NCBI GenBank assembly: GCA_030762935.1
Contig: CM060880.1
Span: 17,601,001-17,665,000 of the forward strand
Origin: Hymenopus coronatus
Taxonomy: Eukaryota; Arthropoda; Insecta; Mantodea; Hymenopodidae
Direction of reading: 5' to 3'
DNA: 64,000 nucleotides
Shown in pieces: positions 44,801 to 54,059 of the stretch. The position numbers were made by a program, and so were the translations under genes. Under the pieces are notes generated by a model. The model saw only the letters and a program-made list of their open reading frames with translations. It did not search any database and had not been told where the DNA came from. The stretch's first letter is position 1; each line of letters begins with the position of its first letter.

Positions 44801-47800
44801 AGCAGTATATATCTGCACAGAAGATGCATTTCCATCCAAGAGGCTTCAGCAACTGCTTCAGACATTTCCACCAAGTTGTAAAATGTGCACTGATGGCAAC
44901 TGTACCCGTATTAACTTTGGAGATAATATTTTTGTGGAACACATAGGAGATGTGGTCAGTATTGACTTTATAAAAATCTGACGTGCTCCATCTCATGACT
45001 TCTCTACATCTCTGCAACAAATTATTGTTAAAAAGCTTATGCTTGCTTCTACTTACTTCATGCTAATCAAGAAAATATTTGCAGAAATTTCAATTGTTTC
45101 GCATAGTGACTGGCTTTTAAAAGATTTCACTATCACTTTAGCCTAAGCATTCCCTTATTTCCCTTCTACTTACAAAGAAGCAAGCAATAAGACAATTCTG
45201 CTAATGTTTATCAAGATGTAGATAAAAGAATAATCTTTTATAAGAAAAATTTGTTTCGGAACAGCTAGAGAAAGTCATGTGAATTGAACACATCAGATTT
45301 TTTATTTTAATATTTTCATAATTTTTAAAATTACTATATCACTATAGTAAATTATTTATAAAATAATCTATTTATGTTTCCATCTATTAATGTATTTTTA
45401 TTTACTAATAATTTTATCTAACAATATATTTTATTTCCATTATTTTAATAATATATATTTATTTTATAAATAAACCCATTTTCAAATATATTATTCACTT
45501 CAAATTTCATTATATTTAGCATCATGATTATTATTTACACATTTTATCAATTCATATTGAAGTTATTATTTTTATTTATCTATTTATTTTTATATTTTCT
45601 CTCTCTCCTTTTTATATGTTACAGGAGGGTCTGCAAAGGTGTATTAATGTAAGGTTGCCAGTTCTACTCTCTCAGCAAAAAATTGGACTCATAGTAGTGG
45701 ATTCAATTGCAGGAGTTTTCCGAGCAGATTATGAGCCAGGTGATGCAATAAATCGAGCCAAGGATCTCCGGGCTGTTGGTGGTCAGCTTCACAAAATATC
45801 AGCAAGGCACCATCTTGTTGTGCTGTGTATTAACCAAGTAAATTTAACATTAAGCTTATTACATTACCAAATTCAAAATTGGAGTGTTATGAAGCTCCAT
45901 TATAACTTTCCCAAAGATAATTTGGATCAGATAAACATTTTAATTTTTTCACTAACCCATTTGCATTTTCTTTGCTTGGAACTTTCCTCGCGCTGTAATG
46001 TAGGACATGAATTTGTTTCGTTGTTTCTTCTGATCCTCAAGCAGATATTTGAAAGAAGAAAAAAAAAAAGTAAATGGCATGTTATTTATGGACGCTCTTT
46101 AACTGCTGTGGTTCTCAGTGTCCCTTTCTAAATTGGGCATGAAATACTGCTTAATTTTACTCAGAGGCCTCTCATTCAGGCTTGAGGTTCTTTTACGTGC
46201 TGTAAGTTTATGACATGGGACCAATGGCTTTACTTCCCTCCCGAAGGAAGCCTTGCTAAGGATTTTTACAACCGAAAAAATCCATCATCCTCAACCGGGT
46301 TTGAACCCGCAACCTTGGGTATATGAAGTTAGCTTGGTAACCATCACACTACAGAGGGCGACCAGATTTGAAATTATTATTTATCTCTGAAATTATTTTT
46401 AGAGAGAGAGGCAAACCAACTGGTTGCTCCTTAATCAAAGCAGAGAGAGTATTTGGCTCATTGCACTTTATGAATTACCTATTGTGCACTGAGTGGCCTT
46501 CTATGCCCCAGTCACAATGATATGTAAGCACAAGACTTTGCACCCATGCTATTCAGTATAAACATTCACATAGACACATGCTACACAAGCAAGAGTTTAT
46601 GAATTCCAAACTTTACTGCTACATTGCATACATATAGGAAGAATTCTACGAGAGTCAGTCAATAACTAATGCCTTCTATTTTTTTTTTCTCCCTTTTAAT
46701 TTGCAAGAAGATTAAACACTGATTATGGAGCATGAAAGCCATAACATTGAGTAGTAAATTGGCACTTTTCAATGTAATCCCCAACCTTCCCACAGTTTTG
46801 GTCTACCTTTTAATGAGGGCATGTATTCTTGTGTTGTAAAATACACAGTCTTGCTTCCGAAGTCATTGTTGAACAGACTTTTTTTAATGGCCTCTGCATC
46901 TAGAAAGTGAATCCTGCAATGAGCTTCCTTATCCCTCCAAATTGAAGCACTGAAAATGTTCCGAGGCTATTGTTTTTCGTGTCTCGTTATTCTGCTCGGT
47001 TAACATTCGGAGTAACCATTGCGAACACGCTTTTGAGTAGCCCAGTTCTCGAATAAATGACATTACACTGCCTTTACTGAGAGACGTAATGCAATACAAT
47101 TCATCCATTGTTATCTGCTGGTCAGCTTGAATGATCTCATCCACTCGCTCAATGTTGTGAAGAGTCACTGCAGTCACTGGTCTACTGCTCTGCTGTACAT
47201 CAGCCAACATGTTGGCCCTTCAGCTTTATTACAATGACGAACCCATCTTCTGCATCACCATACACCTTTGTGAGCCTTTCATAACTGCGAATGGGCATTT
47301 CACCTTCCACATTCAAGAATTCAATGACAGAATTCTGTCTAATACAAATATCAATGTCAGCCATTTTGCAACAGGAAGCAGTGCTGCCATTAGTAGGCAT
47401 TTGAAGTTGCTATTGCAGTGGAATGGAGAAGGAGGTTTGAGGAATTGTGCAAAATTTAAATTGCTCACTTAGCTTACTTAGTTCAGGAGGGGAAAAAAAA
47501 AGAAAAAAAAAAGGGAGGCATTACTTATTGACTGACCCTCGTACATTCTTTCCTCTATGTGTTGAATAGCAGCTGATTCCATTGTGCAATTTTACAGGCC
47601 ACTACATACAGGTTGTTTATTTATTTAGCTGTTACTGTACCATCTCTCATTTCATTCAGGAAATTATGGCAGTCTCCTTGCTGAACCCTCCTTTGATTTA
47701 ATGGATGTACCCATTTGCATCTAGATTTCTTGGCTTTCACAAATCGTAAGGCACAAAGAGATAATGCTAATTGCATTTGCAGCTTTATCACTTCCTGCAC

Positions 47801-49891
47801 TCTTCATGTTTGATTATTTTCAATATTTTGGTCAAACAATTAATGTAACGTCACTGCCACAATAAATTTACAATATTCTTCACCTGAATGGTTAGATGGT
47901 TCCAGTCTACTACATGATGGAGGCCCCAGTGCTGGAGTAGCATGCCCACTCTTCTCATTTTATTGAAAATTAGATATGTATTCAACAAATTTTGATGGCG
48001 AAATCATGGCAATTCTCTAAGTCTAGAAAATCTCTTTTATCATATAAAAAAATTTGAAAAAACTGTTATCCTATCTGATTCAAAAGCAGCCATTATTGCT
48101 ACAACAAAAGATACAACACCCAAAAGCATTAATATTCTAGAATGTTGTAAAATAATACAACAATTTCCCCCTTTACTAAAAGAATGGTAATCCAATAGAT
48201 TCCAGTCCATTGTGGAATAATAGGCAATGAAATGGCTAATTTTTTGACCAAAAAGGGAAGTAAAATTTTCACTAAATCAACACTTAGTTTAATTCCTTTT
48301 TGTTCTATTAAAAGAATAGTATCAAATAAGTACAAAGACAAAATCAATGAAGAATACTCATATTCAACAGATCGCGAGTTCAAATCTTGCTTAGAGTTAC
48401 CCGGATAAGGTTTTTTTGGGGGGTTTTCCTTATCCTGAGAAAATGAATGTCGAGTAACTTTAAGCTCCATGGACCCTGAGATCATTTGAGCATCATTTCA
48501 CCAATTTCATTCATCGTCCGATATGACTAACCAGGTTAAAGGATGTTACACTACCCAAAAAAAAAATGAATTCGCAAACAAAACCTCTAGAAAACAATAA
48601 TTTACAAGATTACAATATTTCTACATTACCAAGAAAATCTGCAGCAGTAACCTTCAGACTACTAATGGTACATGACTGTTTACAAAAATACTTCTACAGA
48701 TTTGGCATAGCAGAGACTTCTATGTCTTTTCTGTAACCTAATGAAGAAATGGATTATGATCATCTTCTGCGTTGCCCGACTTTTGCAGAAGATTACAACT
48801 TCTCAGCTAAATAATGGAGTGCCAGAAAACAAATAATTCCATTATCAAGTGCTTAACATTAGATACCAACCAATCATAATTTAAGTGTTGTTTTGTTGCT
48901 GACCAAGTGAACATATTTTCTAACAGCAGAGAAGAAATATCCATTAGCATTAAAATCCTGTCTCTATCAATAAGTTAACACGTTCAAGGCCGGGCATTTC
49001 GGTAGTTGAAGTGCCAAGAATCCCAGGGTTTTTACGCCTACTTTGAGTTATTATTTACAGTACATCAATTAAATCTGCCGAAAAGTATTGGGACGATCTA
49101 AAAGTATGGCATTCAAGGATTTCTCAACAAGTAAGAAAATAGTCTTAACTTCCGTATTAATATTTTATTTTAAATTTACAACAAATATCAAATATGAGTT
49201 TGAAAAAAAACTGCATAAAGCTGCTTACACTCCATTTTTTCAAAGTTTGAAAAACTCTCCCTCAGAATCAGAATTTTCCAAAGCTTTATTTGTATCCTCA
49301 ATTTCAGCTTCAATTCACAGAAATTAAGGAAAATGCAGCATTTTAACATTTAAGAGCACAAACGTAACAAACACATCACCTTCAAAGAAAATGGCACGAC
49401 TACCCGAGAGCAACCAATATTACTAAATCTCCTAAAATTCCTAATAGTTGACTAAAGCAAGGACAGATGGCAGCACAAATCAGACATTTAAACGATAACT
49501 GATTATGTTCTTTGCCGCATAGCCCAAGACTAAGTCAAGGTCGTGGCTTTGCATTAAAAGCACTAGAAATACCTGCCCGGGCGTGGGTCTCATGAACATT
49601 TTGATGGCCCGAGCTATACTCGGGCTTGGGCTTCAATGTGTTAAACAACATGACAGAAATGTTGAAGATGCTATGTTTTCTGCATAGGTGACAGATGTGG
49701 TGGGCGAGGACCAGAATCAGCAGCCTGTAGCAGCACTGGGACTGGCATGGGCCAACATTGTAACCACTCGTTTACAACTGTGTCGCAGTGGTTCAGAGAG
49801 ATGCATACGAGCTGTGTTTGCTCCAGATCTGCCGAGCGAAGAGTTATGTACTTTCAACATAACTTCTGCAGGTGTCTCAGGGATCTCATAA
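35813..49891 (+). CDS. XRCC3: RAD51 paralogue XRCC3, 6 coding exons
   Basis: Nuclear recombinase-like ATPase that pairs with RAD51C and helps RAD51 in homologous repair and Holliday junction processing. Exons 35813-35870, 36906-37043, 38031-38219, 44800-44954, 45625-45837 and 49688-49891 join in phase to 957 nt (318 residues; human 346). Walker A GESGLGKT is at residues 100-107; Walker B IGLIVVD at 200-206. GAVYICTEDAFPSKRLQQLL and HIGDV...RLPVLLS are close to vertebrate XRCC3, separating it from other paralogues. An in-frame ATG at 35780 could add 11 residues; 35813 has the better context (A at -3, G at +4) and alignment. The donor after exon 4 is the weaker GTCAGT. The linker between N-terminal and ATPase parts is shorter than in human. 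Gene appears intact despite large transposon-filled introns. Confidence 0.93.
36290..36480. repeat. Interspersed repeat shared with 5064-5180
   Basis: GATTTTAGCTTCGCAGATCC, CTCGGCTGCACCCTGCC, ATAGGGCCCTAAACGTTTAT and ACCAGTAACTACAAAG match the segment near 5064-5180. This copy keeps an extra CpG-rich part (GCGCCCTTCGGCCGCC). Confidence 0.55.
36906..37043 (+). CDS. XRCC3: XRCC3 coding exon 2
   Basis: AGITSPESILLSSEHELRKL then a helix-hairpin-like LTKEDCEIVKHRARRK. Acceptor TTTATAG, donor GTAATA. A repeat A head begins about 70 bp downstream. Confidence 0.85.
37114..37990 (+). repeat. Repeat A, full-length copy filling most of XRCC3 intron 2
   Basis: Runs from TTACTTTTTCTAGTCC through GTACATAGTGGATAGAGAAGG, CCCAAAAATTTGATGTCAAG, AATACCAAACTTGGTATTTAG, GCCTCTGAAGGACACTTTATT, GAGATACTTACCACATAAAAA and ATTCTGCTAATGTTTTAAGT to GCTGCTAGAGAAAGTCATG. 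It is the clearest reference copy, about 875 bp, with no coding capacity. Confidence 0.8.
38031..38219 (+). CDS. XRCC3: XRCC3 coding exon 3 (Walker A)
   Basis: TGCPVIDRFLHGGVPVRGIT, then the Walker A loop GESGLGKTQ. Acceptor TTAACAG, donor GTGAGT. The tail of a full repeat A copy ends about 40 bp before the exon. Confidence 0.93.
38225..39184. other. XRCC3 intron 3 segment, nothing recognised
   Basis: AT-rich; no conserved frame or repeat assigned. Confidence 0.35.
39347..40627 (-). mobile_element. Complete maT-type (DD37D) Tc1/mariner element
   Basis: TA at 39345-39346 and 40628-40629 bounds a 1281-bp element. Its ends match over 23 bases with one mismatch (CATAGTCTTACCATAAATAC at the left; the right end inverted begins CACAGTCTTACCATAAATAC). 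It carries one transposase gene on the minus strand, broken by frameshifts. Confidence 0.88.
39469..40479 (-). pseudogene. maT transposase, frameshifted (DD37D)
   Basis: From ATG at 40479: MERDDYENRVAVVALHKVGK (helix-turn-helix region). A shifted frame gives RPPELVARIRRNPVHRQSMM and RILFTDKKMF with the first Asp. Further shifts give SVMFWWGVSYEGTTE, WSFQQGSALAHKATTTQEW and ELNPLDYKLWSKLQEMAC, then LNIESLKRSLRKAAADFP and VHATGGHFE with TAA at 39469-39471. Counting from the second catalytic position to the last Asp gives 37 intervening residues, hence DD37D. The second Asp is Gly here (QQGSALAH), a lost catalytic residue in addition to the frameshifts. It cannot be active. Confidence 0.85.
40645..40914 (-). 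pseudogene. hAT transposase remnant: N-terminus joined to C-terminus
   Basis: ATG at 40914-40912 begins MPRVKSS, followed in a shifted frame by HAAEFKDIFSCDGKIL, as at the start of many hAT transposases. Shortly after, VSVSNIPCYNYARLTSCDME and SLSKFKALRH, then MENLRKHVVVYCN, is the C-terminal dimerisation region. The catalytic middle is missing. Confidence 0.65.
41735..41880 (+). mobile_element. SINE S3 copy in XRCC3 intron 3
   Basis: GTTATCATGGTAGCTTACAG, GACCAGGAGATCCCAGCTATG, TGAATTTTTCAGTCTAACTC and CGCATGGCTTGTATG match the S3 copies at 12541 and 51560. Confidence 0.6.
41890..43200. other. XRCC3 intron 3 segment, nothing recognised
   Basis: AT-rich; a few short frames. No family or repeat assigned. 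Confidence 0.35.
43210..43440 (+). repeat. Repeat A, internally deleted copy
   Basis: TACTTTTTCTAACATGTATAT, GCACATAGATAAAGAAGGTAT, AAAAATTTGATATCAAGATTT and GTTTTAGGTCCCCTGAATC form the head; the sequence then jumps at about 43378 to tail-like GACCATTTCTGATAACATTAA. Confidence 0.65.
43690..44182 (+). pseudogene. Mariner transposase C-terminal relic
   Basis: Frames read HYMLTGQNINSEAHANL, then SSPYSPDLAPSDYH (third catalytic Asp region), then FSCGIEKLIQRWHKCIELGG and VEK before TAA at 44180-44182. Stops and shifts throughout. It differs from the relics at 9483-9935 and 46649-47541, so at least three mariner lineages are present. Confidence 0.65.
44265..44340 (+). repeat. Repeat A tail fragment
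   Basis: AATTTTTTGTAAGAAAAGCTT, CAGATCAGATAGAGAAAGTTG and TGTGAATGGAGCACTTAC match the tail end. Confidence 0.55.
44800..44954 (+). CDS. XRCC3: XRCC3 coding exon 4
   Basis: AVYICTEDAFPSKRLQQLLQ, then RINFGDNIFVEHIGDV. Acceptor TTCTAG. The donor giving the conserved join is GTCAGT at 44955. Confidence 0.88.
44975..45300. repeat. Repeat A tail-to-tail inverted pair next to XRCC3 exon 4
   Basis: 44975-45065 is a reversed tail (GACTTCTCTACATCTCTGCAA ... CATGCTAATCAAGAAAATAT). 45085-45300 is a forward tail (GCATAGTGACTGGCTTTTAA ... CTGCTAATGTTTATCAAGATG ... AGCTAGAGAAAGTCATGTGAA). The reversed part begins about 20 bp after the exon 4 donor. Confidence 0.6.
45301..45600. repeat. Low-complexity A+T tract
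   Basis: Almost entirely A and T (TTTATTTT, ATAATATAT words) and ends in a CT-rich pyrimidine tract before exon 5. No gene. Confidence 0.6.
45625..45837 (+). CDS. XRCC3: XRCC3 coding exon 5 (Walker B)
   Basis: RLPVLLSQQKIGLIVVDSIA, then AGVFRADYEPGDA and VVLCINQ. Acceptor TTACAG, donor GTAAAT, phase 0 at both ends. Confidence 0.92.
46064..46362 (-). mobile_element. tRNA-derived SINE S2, best copy
   Basis: Read on the minus strand it starts GGTCGCCCTCTGTAGTGTGA TGG, with B box GCGGGTTCAAACCCGGTTG, i.e. a tRNA-like polymerase III promoter, followed by the body shared with 24885-25147. An A-run (plus strand) borders the left end. Confidence 0.75.
46649..47541 (-). mobile_element. Mariner element, internally deleted, with TA target sites
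   Basis: TA at 46647-46648 and 47542-47543. Ends are CGAGAGTCAGTCAATAACTA and, inverted, CGAGGGTCAGTCAATAAGTA, a mariner-type terminal repeat. 893 bp, against roughly 1.3 kb for full mariners. The transposase N-terminal half is on the minus strand; the catalytic triad region is absent. Confidence 0.82.
46929..47364 (-). pseudogene. Mariner transposase N-terminal half
   Basis: ATG at 47364: MADIDICIRQNSVIEFLNVE then SYERLTKVYGDAEDG; a shifted frame continues SRPVTAVTLHNIERVDEIIQ and SLSKGSVMSFIRELGYSKAC. These are the two helix-turn-helix modules that bind terminal repeats in SETMAR-type mariners. A frameshift lies near 47205; the DDD catalytic part was lost. Confidence 0.8.
47990..48870 (+). 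pseudogene. LINE 3' part: RNase H domain and C-terminal zinc knuckle-like end
   Basis: FEKTVILSDSKAAIIATTKD is an RNase H core (SDSKAA); after a shift, IPVHCGIIGNEMANFLTKKG is the conserved HCGI-GNE-AD-LAK region. After a SINE insertion (48360-48567) the end resumes with TFRLLMVHDCLQKYFYRFG, then NEEMDYDHLLRCP-like sequence, and a non-coding tail TTAACATTAGATACCAACCA. It is the 3' end of an RNase H-bearing non-LTR retrotransposon; broken. Short tails of the same family are at 5877-6013 and 59150-59222. Confidence 0.7.
48360..48567 (+). mobile_element. SINE S1, 5'-truncated, inserted in the LINE
   Basis: B box region GCGAGTTCAAATCTTGC, then AGAGTTACCCGGATAAGGTT, GTCGAGTAACTTTAAGCTCC, CATCATTTCACCAATTTCAT and an A-run at about 48557-48566. 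It matches reversed copies at 58658-58917 and 59803-60036. Confidence 0.75.
48979..49640. mobile_element. piggyBac-like MITE just before XRCC3 exon 6
   Basis: TTAA at 48975-48978 and 49641-49644. The left end CACGTTCAAGGCCGGGC and the right end CGGGCTTGGGCTTCAATGTG are imperfect inverted repeats of the piggyBac-like kind. 662 bp; a 79-codon plus-strand frame inside shows no transposase resemblance. Confidence 0.7.
49688..49891 (+). CDS. XRCC3: XRCC3 coding exon 6 and stop
   Basis: VTDVVGEDQNQQPVAALGLA, WANIVTTRLQL and ITSAGVSGIS with TAA at 49889-49891. The acceptor CATAG is only about 45 bp after the end of a piggyBac-like MITE. Variant signal ATTAAA at 50066-50071 is a possible polyadenylation site. 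Confidence 0.9.
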   Translation: MTDVVGEDQNQQPVAALGLAWANIVTTRLQLCRSGSERCIRAVFAPDLPSEELCTFNITSAGVSGIS

Positions 49892-50409
49892 CATACCCTG
49901 TTTAAGTTACAATATCAAATGTTCTCACAGAATTGTATGCAAGTCATAACCTAATATATCTGCCTATTCAGTTTCTGAAAAACTTAAGTTGTGCATAGAA
50001 TGTTATTTATACTACTGTAAATTGTTAAAGTAAGATAGCATAATATATCCCAAGAAACTTGTTTAATTAAAATTTAATCATTAACTCATTGAAATACCAT
50101 TTTCATTTGAAAATTTCTACTCTGAAATGCACTTATTTTTAGCAAAACTTCCTGTTTCAAGGCTAACAACATTGGGATTTTCACCAAGGCACCTAGCTAT
50201 TAAAGTATTTATTCCACCTACAGATAAGCATTGTGCTTGAAATGCAACATTATGTATCACATCCTTATGAATTTATAGGTCATTACAATGTCAAACACTA
50301 TCACTAACGTCTGGTGAAGCTAGTATGTAGGCACCTCTATTCACCATCATCTGATTCTGATGATTTATCAGTAAACATATCATCAAAAGGTGCATCACTA
50401 TCCTAAAAA

Positions 50410-51245
50410 ATTTGATGTGTTCCATTCACATGACTTTCTCTACCTCTCTGTAACAAATTGTTGTTAATAAGCTTATTATTCTATCTACTTCATGCTAATC
50501 AAGATAAATATTAGCAGAAACAGTTTTATTACTTAGTTCCTTATAGGTAGAAGGGTAATAAGGGGATACACTAGGCTAAACCGACAGTCGAATGTTTTTA
50601 AATGTGATTGCTATGGTATAGAAATTATATTCTTTGCATGGTCAGCTGTTGACAAGTTCCTGTATGACTGAAATCAATAACAACGAATATCTTAAAAACG
50701 GTCAACTCCAGGAAAAAAATGCATTGTCTGTTTTAAGGAGCTCTACATTTTTTGTGTAGTAAATTTTTGTCTATCTCTTATGGTTTACCAGTTATGCAAA
50801 ATTCTGCACAGTTCATTCAGAATAAAGATGTCTTCAGAGGTTATTCCCAGAAAATTCTAGCTATTTATTTTATTTGTCATAATATACAATATTTTAATCA
50901 AAAATGTTAAGAGCCATTTTTGAGAAAATAAAAATTTTCGAAAATTTTTCCATGTAAAGGGTATTTGGGGGTGAGGGAATTTTCTTGAAAATCTTTGTGT
51001 CGCATCCTTGGAAGATACTGAACTTAAATACCAAGTTAGGTATTTAACAGACTTTTTGTTTTTGAGCTATACTGTTCATTTACACACGGACTTTTTTCTA
51101 GAAATTCCTTTTTTTTTTTTTTTTTTTTTTTTTTTGGGTTCAGGAGGTCCCATAACATATATTTCTGGTGAAATCTTGGTATTGAATTTTTGGGTACAAT
51201 AAAATACCTTCTCTATACATTAGGTACATAGTACACGTAGAGAAA
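50410..51245 (-). repeat. Repeat A, full-length reverse copy
   Basis: Starts GTGTTCCATTCACATGACTTTC, passes ATATTAGCAGAAACAGTTTTA, TATGGTTTACCAGTTATGCA, TCTTCAGAGGTTATTCCCAG, TTAAATACCAAGTTAGGTATT and a T-run at about 51112-51136, and ends AATACCTTCTCTATACATTAG and ACACGTAGAGAAAGTAAAAA. It lies about 520 bp after the XRCC3 stop. Confidence 0.8.
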
Positions 51246-51559
51246 GTAAAAAATAATTGCAAAAGCATGCATTTCCCACTTCTTATGGTTATTGTTACTG
51301 TTCTGCCACTCCTGGAATGATGGAAGTTTGGTGGCTTCTGGGAGAAATGATTCACTCAGAGCTTTCTTTTGGAATATGAATTGAAACTAAAAGGCAGCGA
51401 CAGCTTTTATAGTCAGAACGTCTCTTGGAGACTTGGAAGACCAAAGTAGATGATATAATCAGTCCAATTGGTAATGTAGCTTGTAAAATAGTTGATGATA
51501 AAAGGTTCATCATTGTACAGAATGAGTAAATTCAAGCCCATCAAAGTAGGTGAATGGGT

Positions 51560-51780
51560 AAATACATATGAAGAGTTAATTTGTTTTTTTTTCACACAAG
51601 CCATGTGTAGGACAGGATTTGGATAGATAGAGCCAGACTAAAAAATTCAGTGCCATAGCTAGGATTTGAACCATGGATCTCCTGGTCTCTAGCCGGTTGC
51701 TCTGACCACTGAGATATCATGGCAACATGCCCGCATGGGCATTAATTCCTCAACTGACTCACATGTTTCCTGGTGATCTC
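51560..51780 (-). mobile_element. SINE S3, reverse copy
   Basis: CAAGCCATGTGTAGGACAGG, AAAATTCAGTGCCATAGCTAG, B box (reverse) ATTTGAACCATGGATCTCC and a head GTTGCTCTGACCACTGAGATA. Best copy of the family. Confidence 0.65.
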
Positions 51781-51968
51781 AAATTATTTTGATATGATAT
51801 ATCCCAATGGTGACTTACAATTTGTAAGTACTTTTAAGTCCTGAGCTTCATAGTTTAGCCAAATACTGAGGTCAATAAGTGTTAACTTAATTGTTTTTTC
51901 CCACAATCTGTGTGTGGGACAGAACCAACTCCTCTTTGGGCCATCTTATGAAATGCTGCGAGTAAAAT

Positions 51969-52345
51969 TTATATATTTATGTATGGGATCACAAGTAGGT
52001 GAAATGACCCAGTTGAGACAGAATTCTTTCTGTACAAAACATTAGATTTCAGCACATATGAAGAAGCTTTTTGAAGCTTAGGTGAAGCAGTGACATTGTC
52101 AATTAAAGTATCAATAATAGGGCTCAATGCAGCATCAGTTTTCTGCTTGTCAGCAACCTCAACAGGAGCCAAAAGACATGTAATGACATCATCAAGTTGT
52201 ACTTGAAGTTGGAACACAAGAAAATGAGGCAATGTATCAACATCGTGATGTTTCTTTTCTGATCTATATGAAACAGTATAGTCAAATGCCTGTAATTTAA
52301 TATTTCGAGCCAAACCATTAAGATCCTTAAAATTATTTAATGGCT
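51969..52345 (-). pseudogene. Ty3/gypsy-type pol fragment (RNase H end to integrase zinc region)
   Basis: Minus-strand frame reads NFKDLNGLARNIKLQAFDYT, then VSYRSEKKHHDVDTLP, which is the end of RNase H and its connection in Ty3/gypsy elements, then DAALSPIIDTLID and VLKSNVLYRKNS, which precede the integrase zinc finger. About 120 codons with a TTAATGGTTTGGC start and no terminal repeats nearby; an isolated dead fragment. Confidence 0.7.
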
Positions 52346-52543
52346 CAAAGAATGATGGGCCAAAACAATATTTTCACACAAAACTGCTAAAGTGTGTGAG
52401 GCTAATCACAGTAGTCAGTAATTCCAATTCAGGAATATTATCATTTCTCTCACATTTAGAGGTGTCCTAGAAGCACATGTGACACGTTTAAGCACATTTT
52501 TGACCTGTTGCAAGAGAATACATCCAATACCTATATACATATA

Positions 52544-52875
52544 ATAACTCCATGGCACGACAGCTCACGGGGAACCTTGGCCGCTGCATCCTTCATCTCG
52601 GTCCACTACAGACGTCATGGATGGGGTGCAGTATTGAAGGGTGAGACGTGGTCAGCACCTTGAGTCCCCCCGGGCCGGTTAATGTGGTCCTCATGACCTG
52701 AAGCCGCTACTTCATCAAGTACCTCCTCAATTGGCCCCCCAAGGACCTTACGAGGCTGAGTGCACCCTGGGCCAAGTCTCCCAGCGAGGGAAAAATCCCC
52801 ACACCAGTACTGGGGATCGAATCCATGTCTTCCGCTTGGTAAGCAGCTGCACTACCACCATGCTAAGGAGATGAC
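52544..52875 (-). mobile_element. tRNA-derived SINE S4 with 14-bp target duplication
   Basis: CCTATATACATATA stands at 52530-52543 and 52876-52889. Read on the minus strand, the head has A box TTAGCATGGTGGTAGTGCAG and B box ATGGATTCGATCCCCAGTAC. The body is much richer in GC than its surroundings. A truncated copy is at 14098-14303. Confidence 0.85.
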
Positions 52876-52891
52876 CCTATATACATATAGA

Positions 52892-53328
52892 GTCATTAAA
52901 TTATAAGGTAACCCTTCTCGCACCCTCTCTCCACTGCATGAGAGATCTGAGAGTCGCTGGCAAAAGTGCACTGGAGACCTTACCTTAAATAAACGTTAAA
53001 AATATTGATCATCTGCTCCCAAACAGGCAGTATAACAAGTTAAAGATGTTCTTGCTCAGCAAAAGAAATCCCTGTGTAGTCTACAGAAACTTGGTGATAA
53101 TAATCACACAAGAAATCACAAGGATTCCTACTGCTAAGTTAAGACGAGTGAGCGAGAATATTTTCACAAATTGTGCTGCCTATATGTGAGTAGAAGGTCA
53201 ACATTTCCATAATTTATCTTAAGATATGTATTTTAATGCACTTTTGCTGGCACCACTTTCCCAGCGACTTTTGGATCTCTTGTGCAGTGGAGAGATCTGT
53301 GGTAGGAGTTACCTTATAATTTAACGAC
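52892..53328. mobile_element. MITE-like element (family B), uninterrupted copy
   Basis: Starts GTCATTAAATTATAAGGTAAC and ends GTTACCTTATAATTTAACGAC, inverted with one mismatch over 21 bases. 437 bp, no coding capacity. Flanks CATATAGA and CATATATA could be an 8-bp duplication with one change, which would suggest hAT origin. Confidence 0.75.
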
Positions 53329-53545
53329 CATATATATAAATAAATTGGAATTGTTAAGGACCTGGGAATCCTTTGAACAGGAGGAGTTTGTGGACATCCC
53401 TCTAACCTTGCTGATAAAATTGTACAGTACAGCAAACTGCAGCACTTCTTGGACTAAAGAAGAGCCTATCAGCAAAGGGTGGACTTCAAGAAAAGGTAGA
53501 CAAACTTCCTGAACCACAAGAGGTATTCCTGTCAACTTCAGGGGA

Positions 53546-53603
53546 AACAAAAAAAAAAAAAAAAACAAAAAAAAAAAAAAAAACAAAAAAAAAAAAAACA
53601 AAG
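53546..53603 (+). repeat. A-rich tract, possibly a retroposon tail
   Basis: Three long A runs separated by single C bases. The 180 bp to the left (from about 53360) may be the end of a retroposed sequence, but no family was recognised. Confidence 0.5.
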
Positions 53604-54059
53604 CAGCAGCAGCCTCAATGGGAAACAAGCAAGTATGCATTAATTTGTGTGTATATTATCAATAGCACATAATTTGTTCTACACACATTGCAACATATTA
53701 TGCATGTGTTATTTACAGATAACTATAATAATAAAAAACTACTTATTCACCAGCATTCAGTACTTGTGCGCAGCTTGAAATATGATAGAAAGGTGCACAA
53801 TCAGCTGTTGTTTACTTAGCAATGTAGCAACCACAATACAGCCAACATTACGCAAAGCCACACGAACTGTCAAGTGAAATATAAAAATAATAGTTGCAAC
53901 AAATCTTCACTTATCTTTTGGAATCCTTGCTTGGACTAGTTTTGCAATGATTTCATTGCATTATCAACATGTCCTTTTGGTCTCTTTTTTGATGATGTTT
54001 ATTTACACTGTTATGGTTACTGCTACTAGGTGGATTGTGTACTAATGCATTGCTAACTA

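Noticed and set aside
45301..45600. Possible matrix attachment region or origin in the A+T tract
   Set aside because: Base composition alone does not support a function, and such tracts are common in this window.
49088..49327. 79-codon frame inside the TTAA element
   Set aside because: Lys/Ser/Phe-rich composition expected from AT-rich DNA and no transposase motif.
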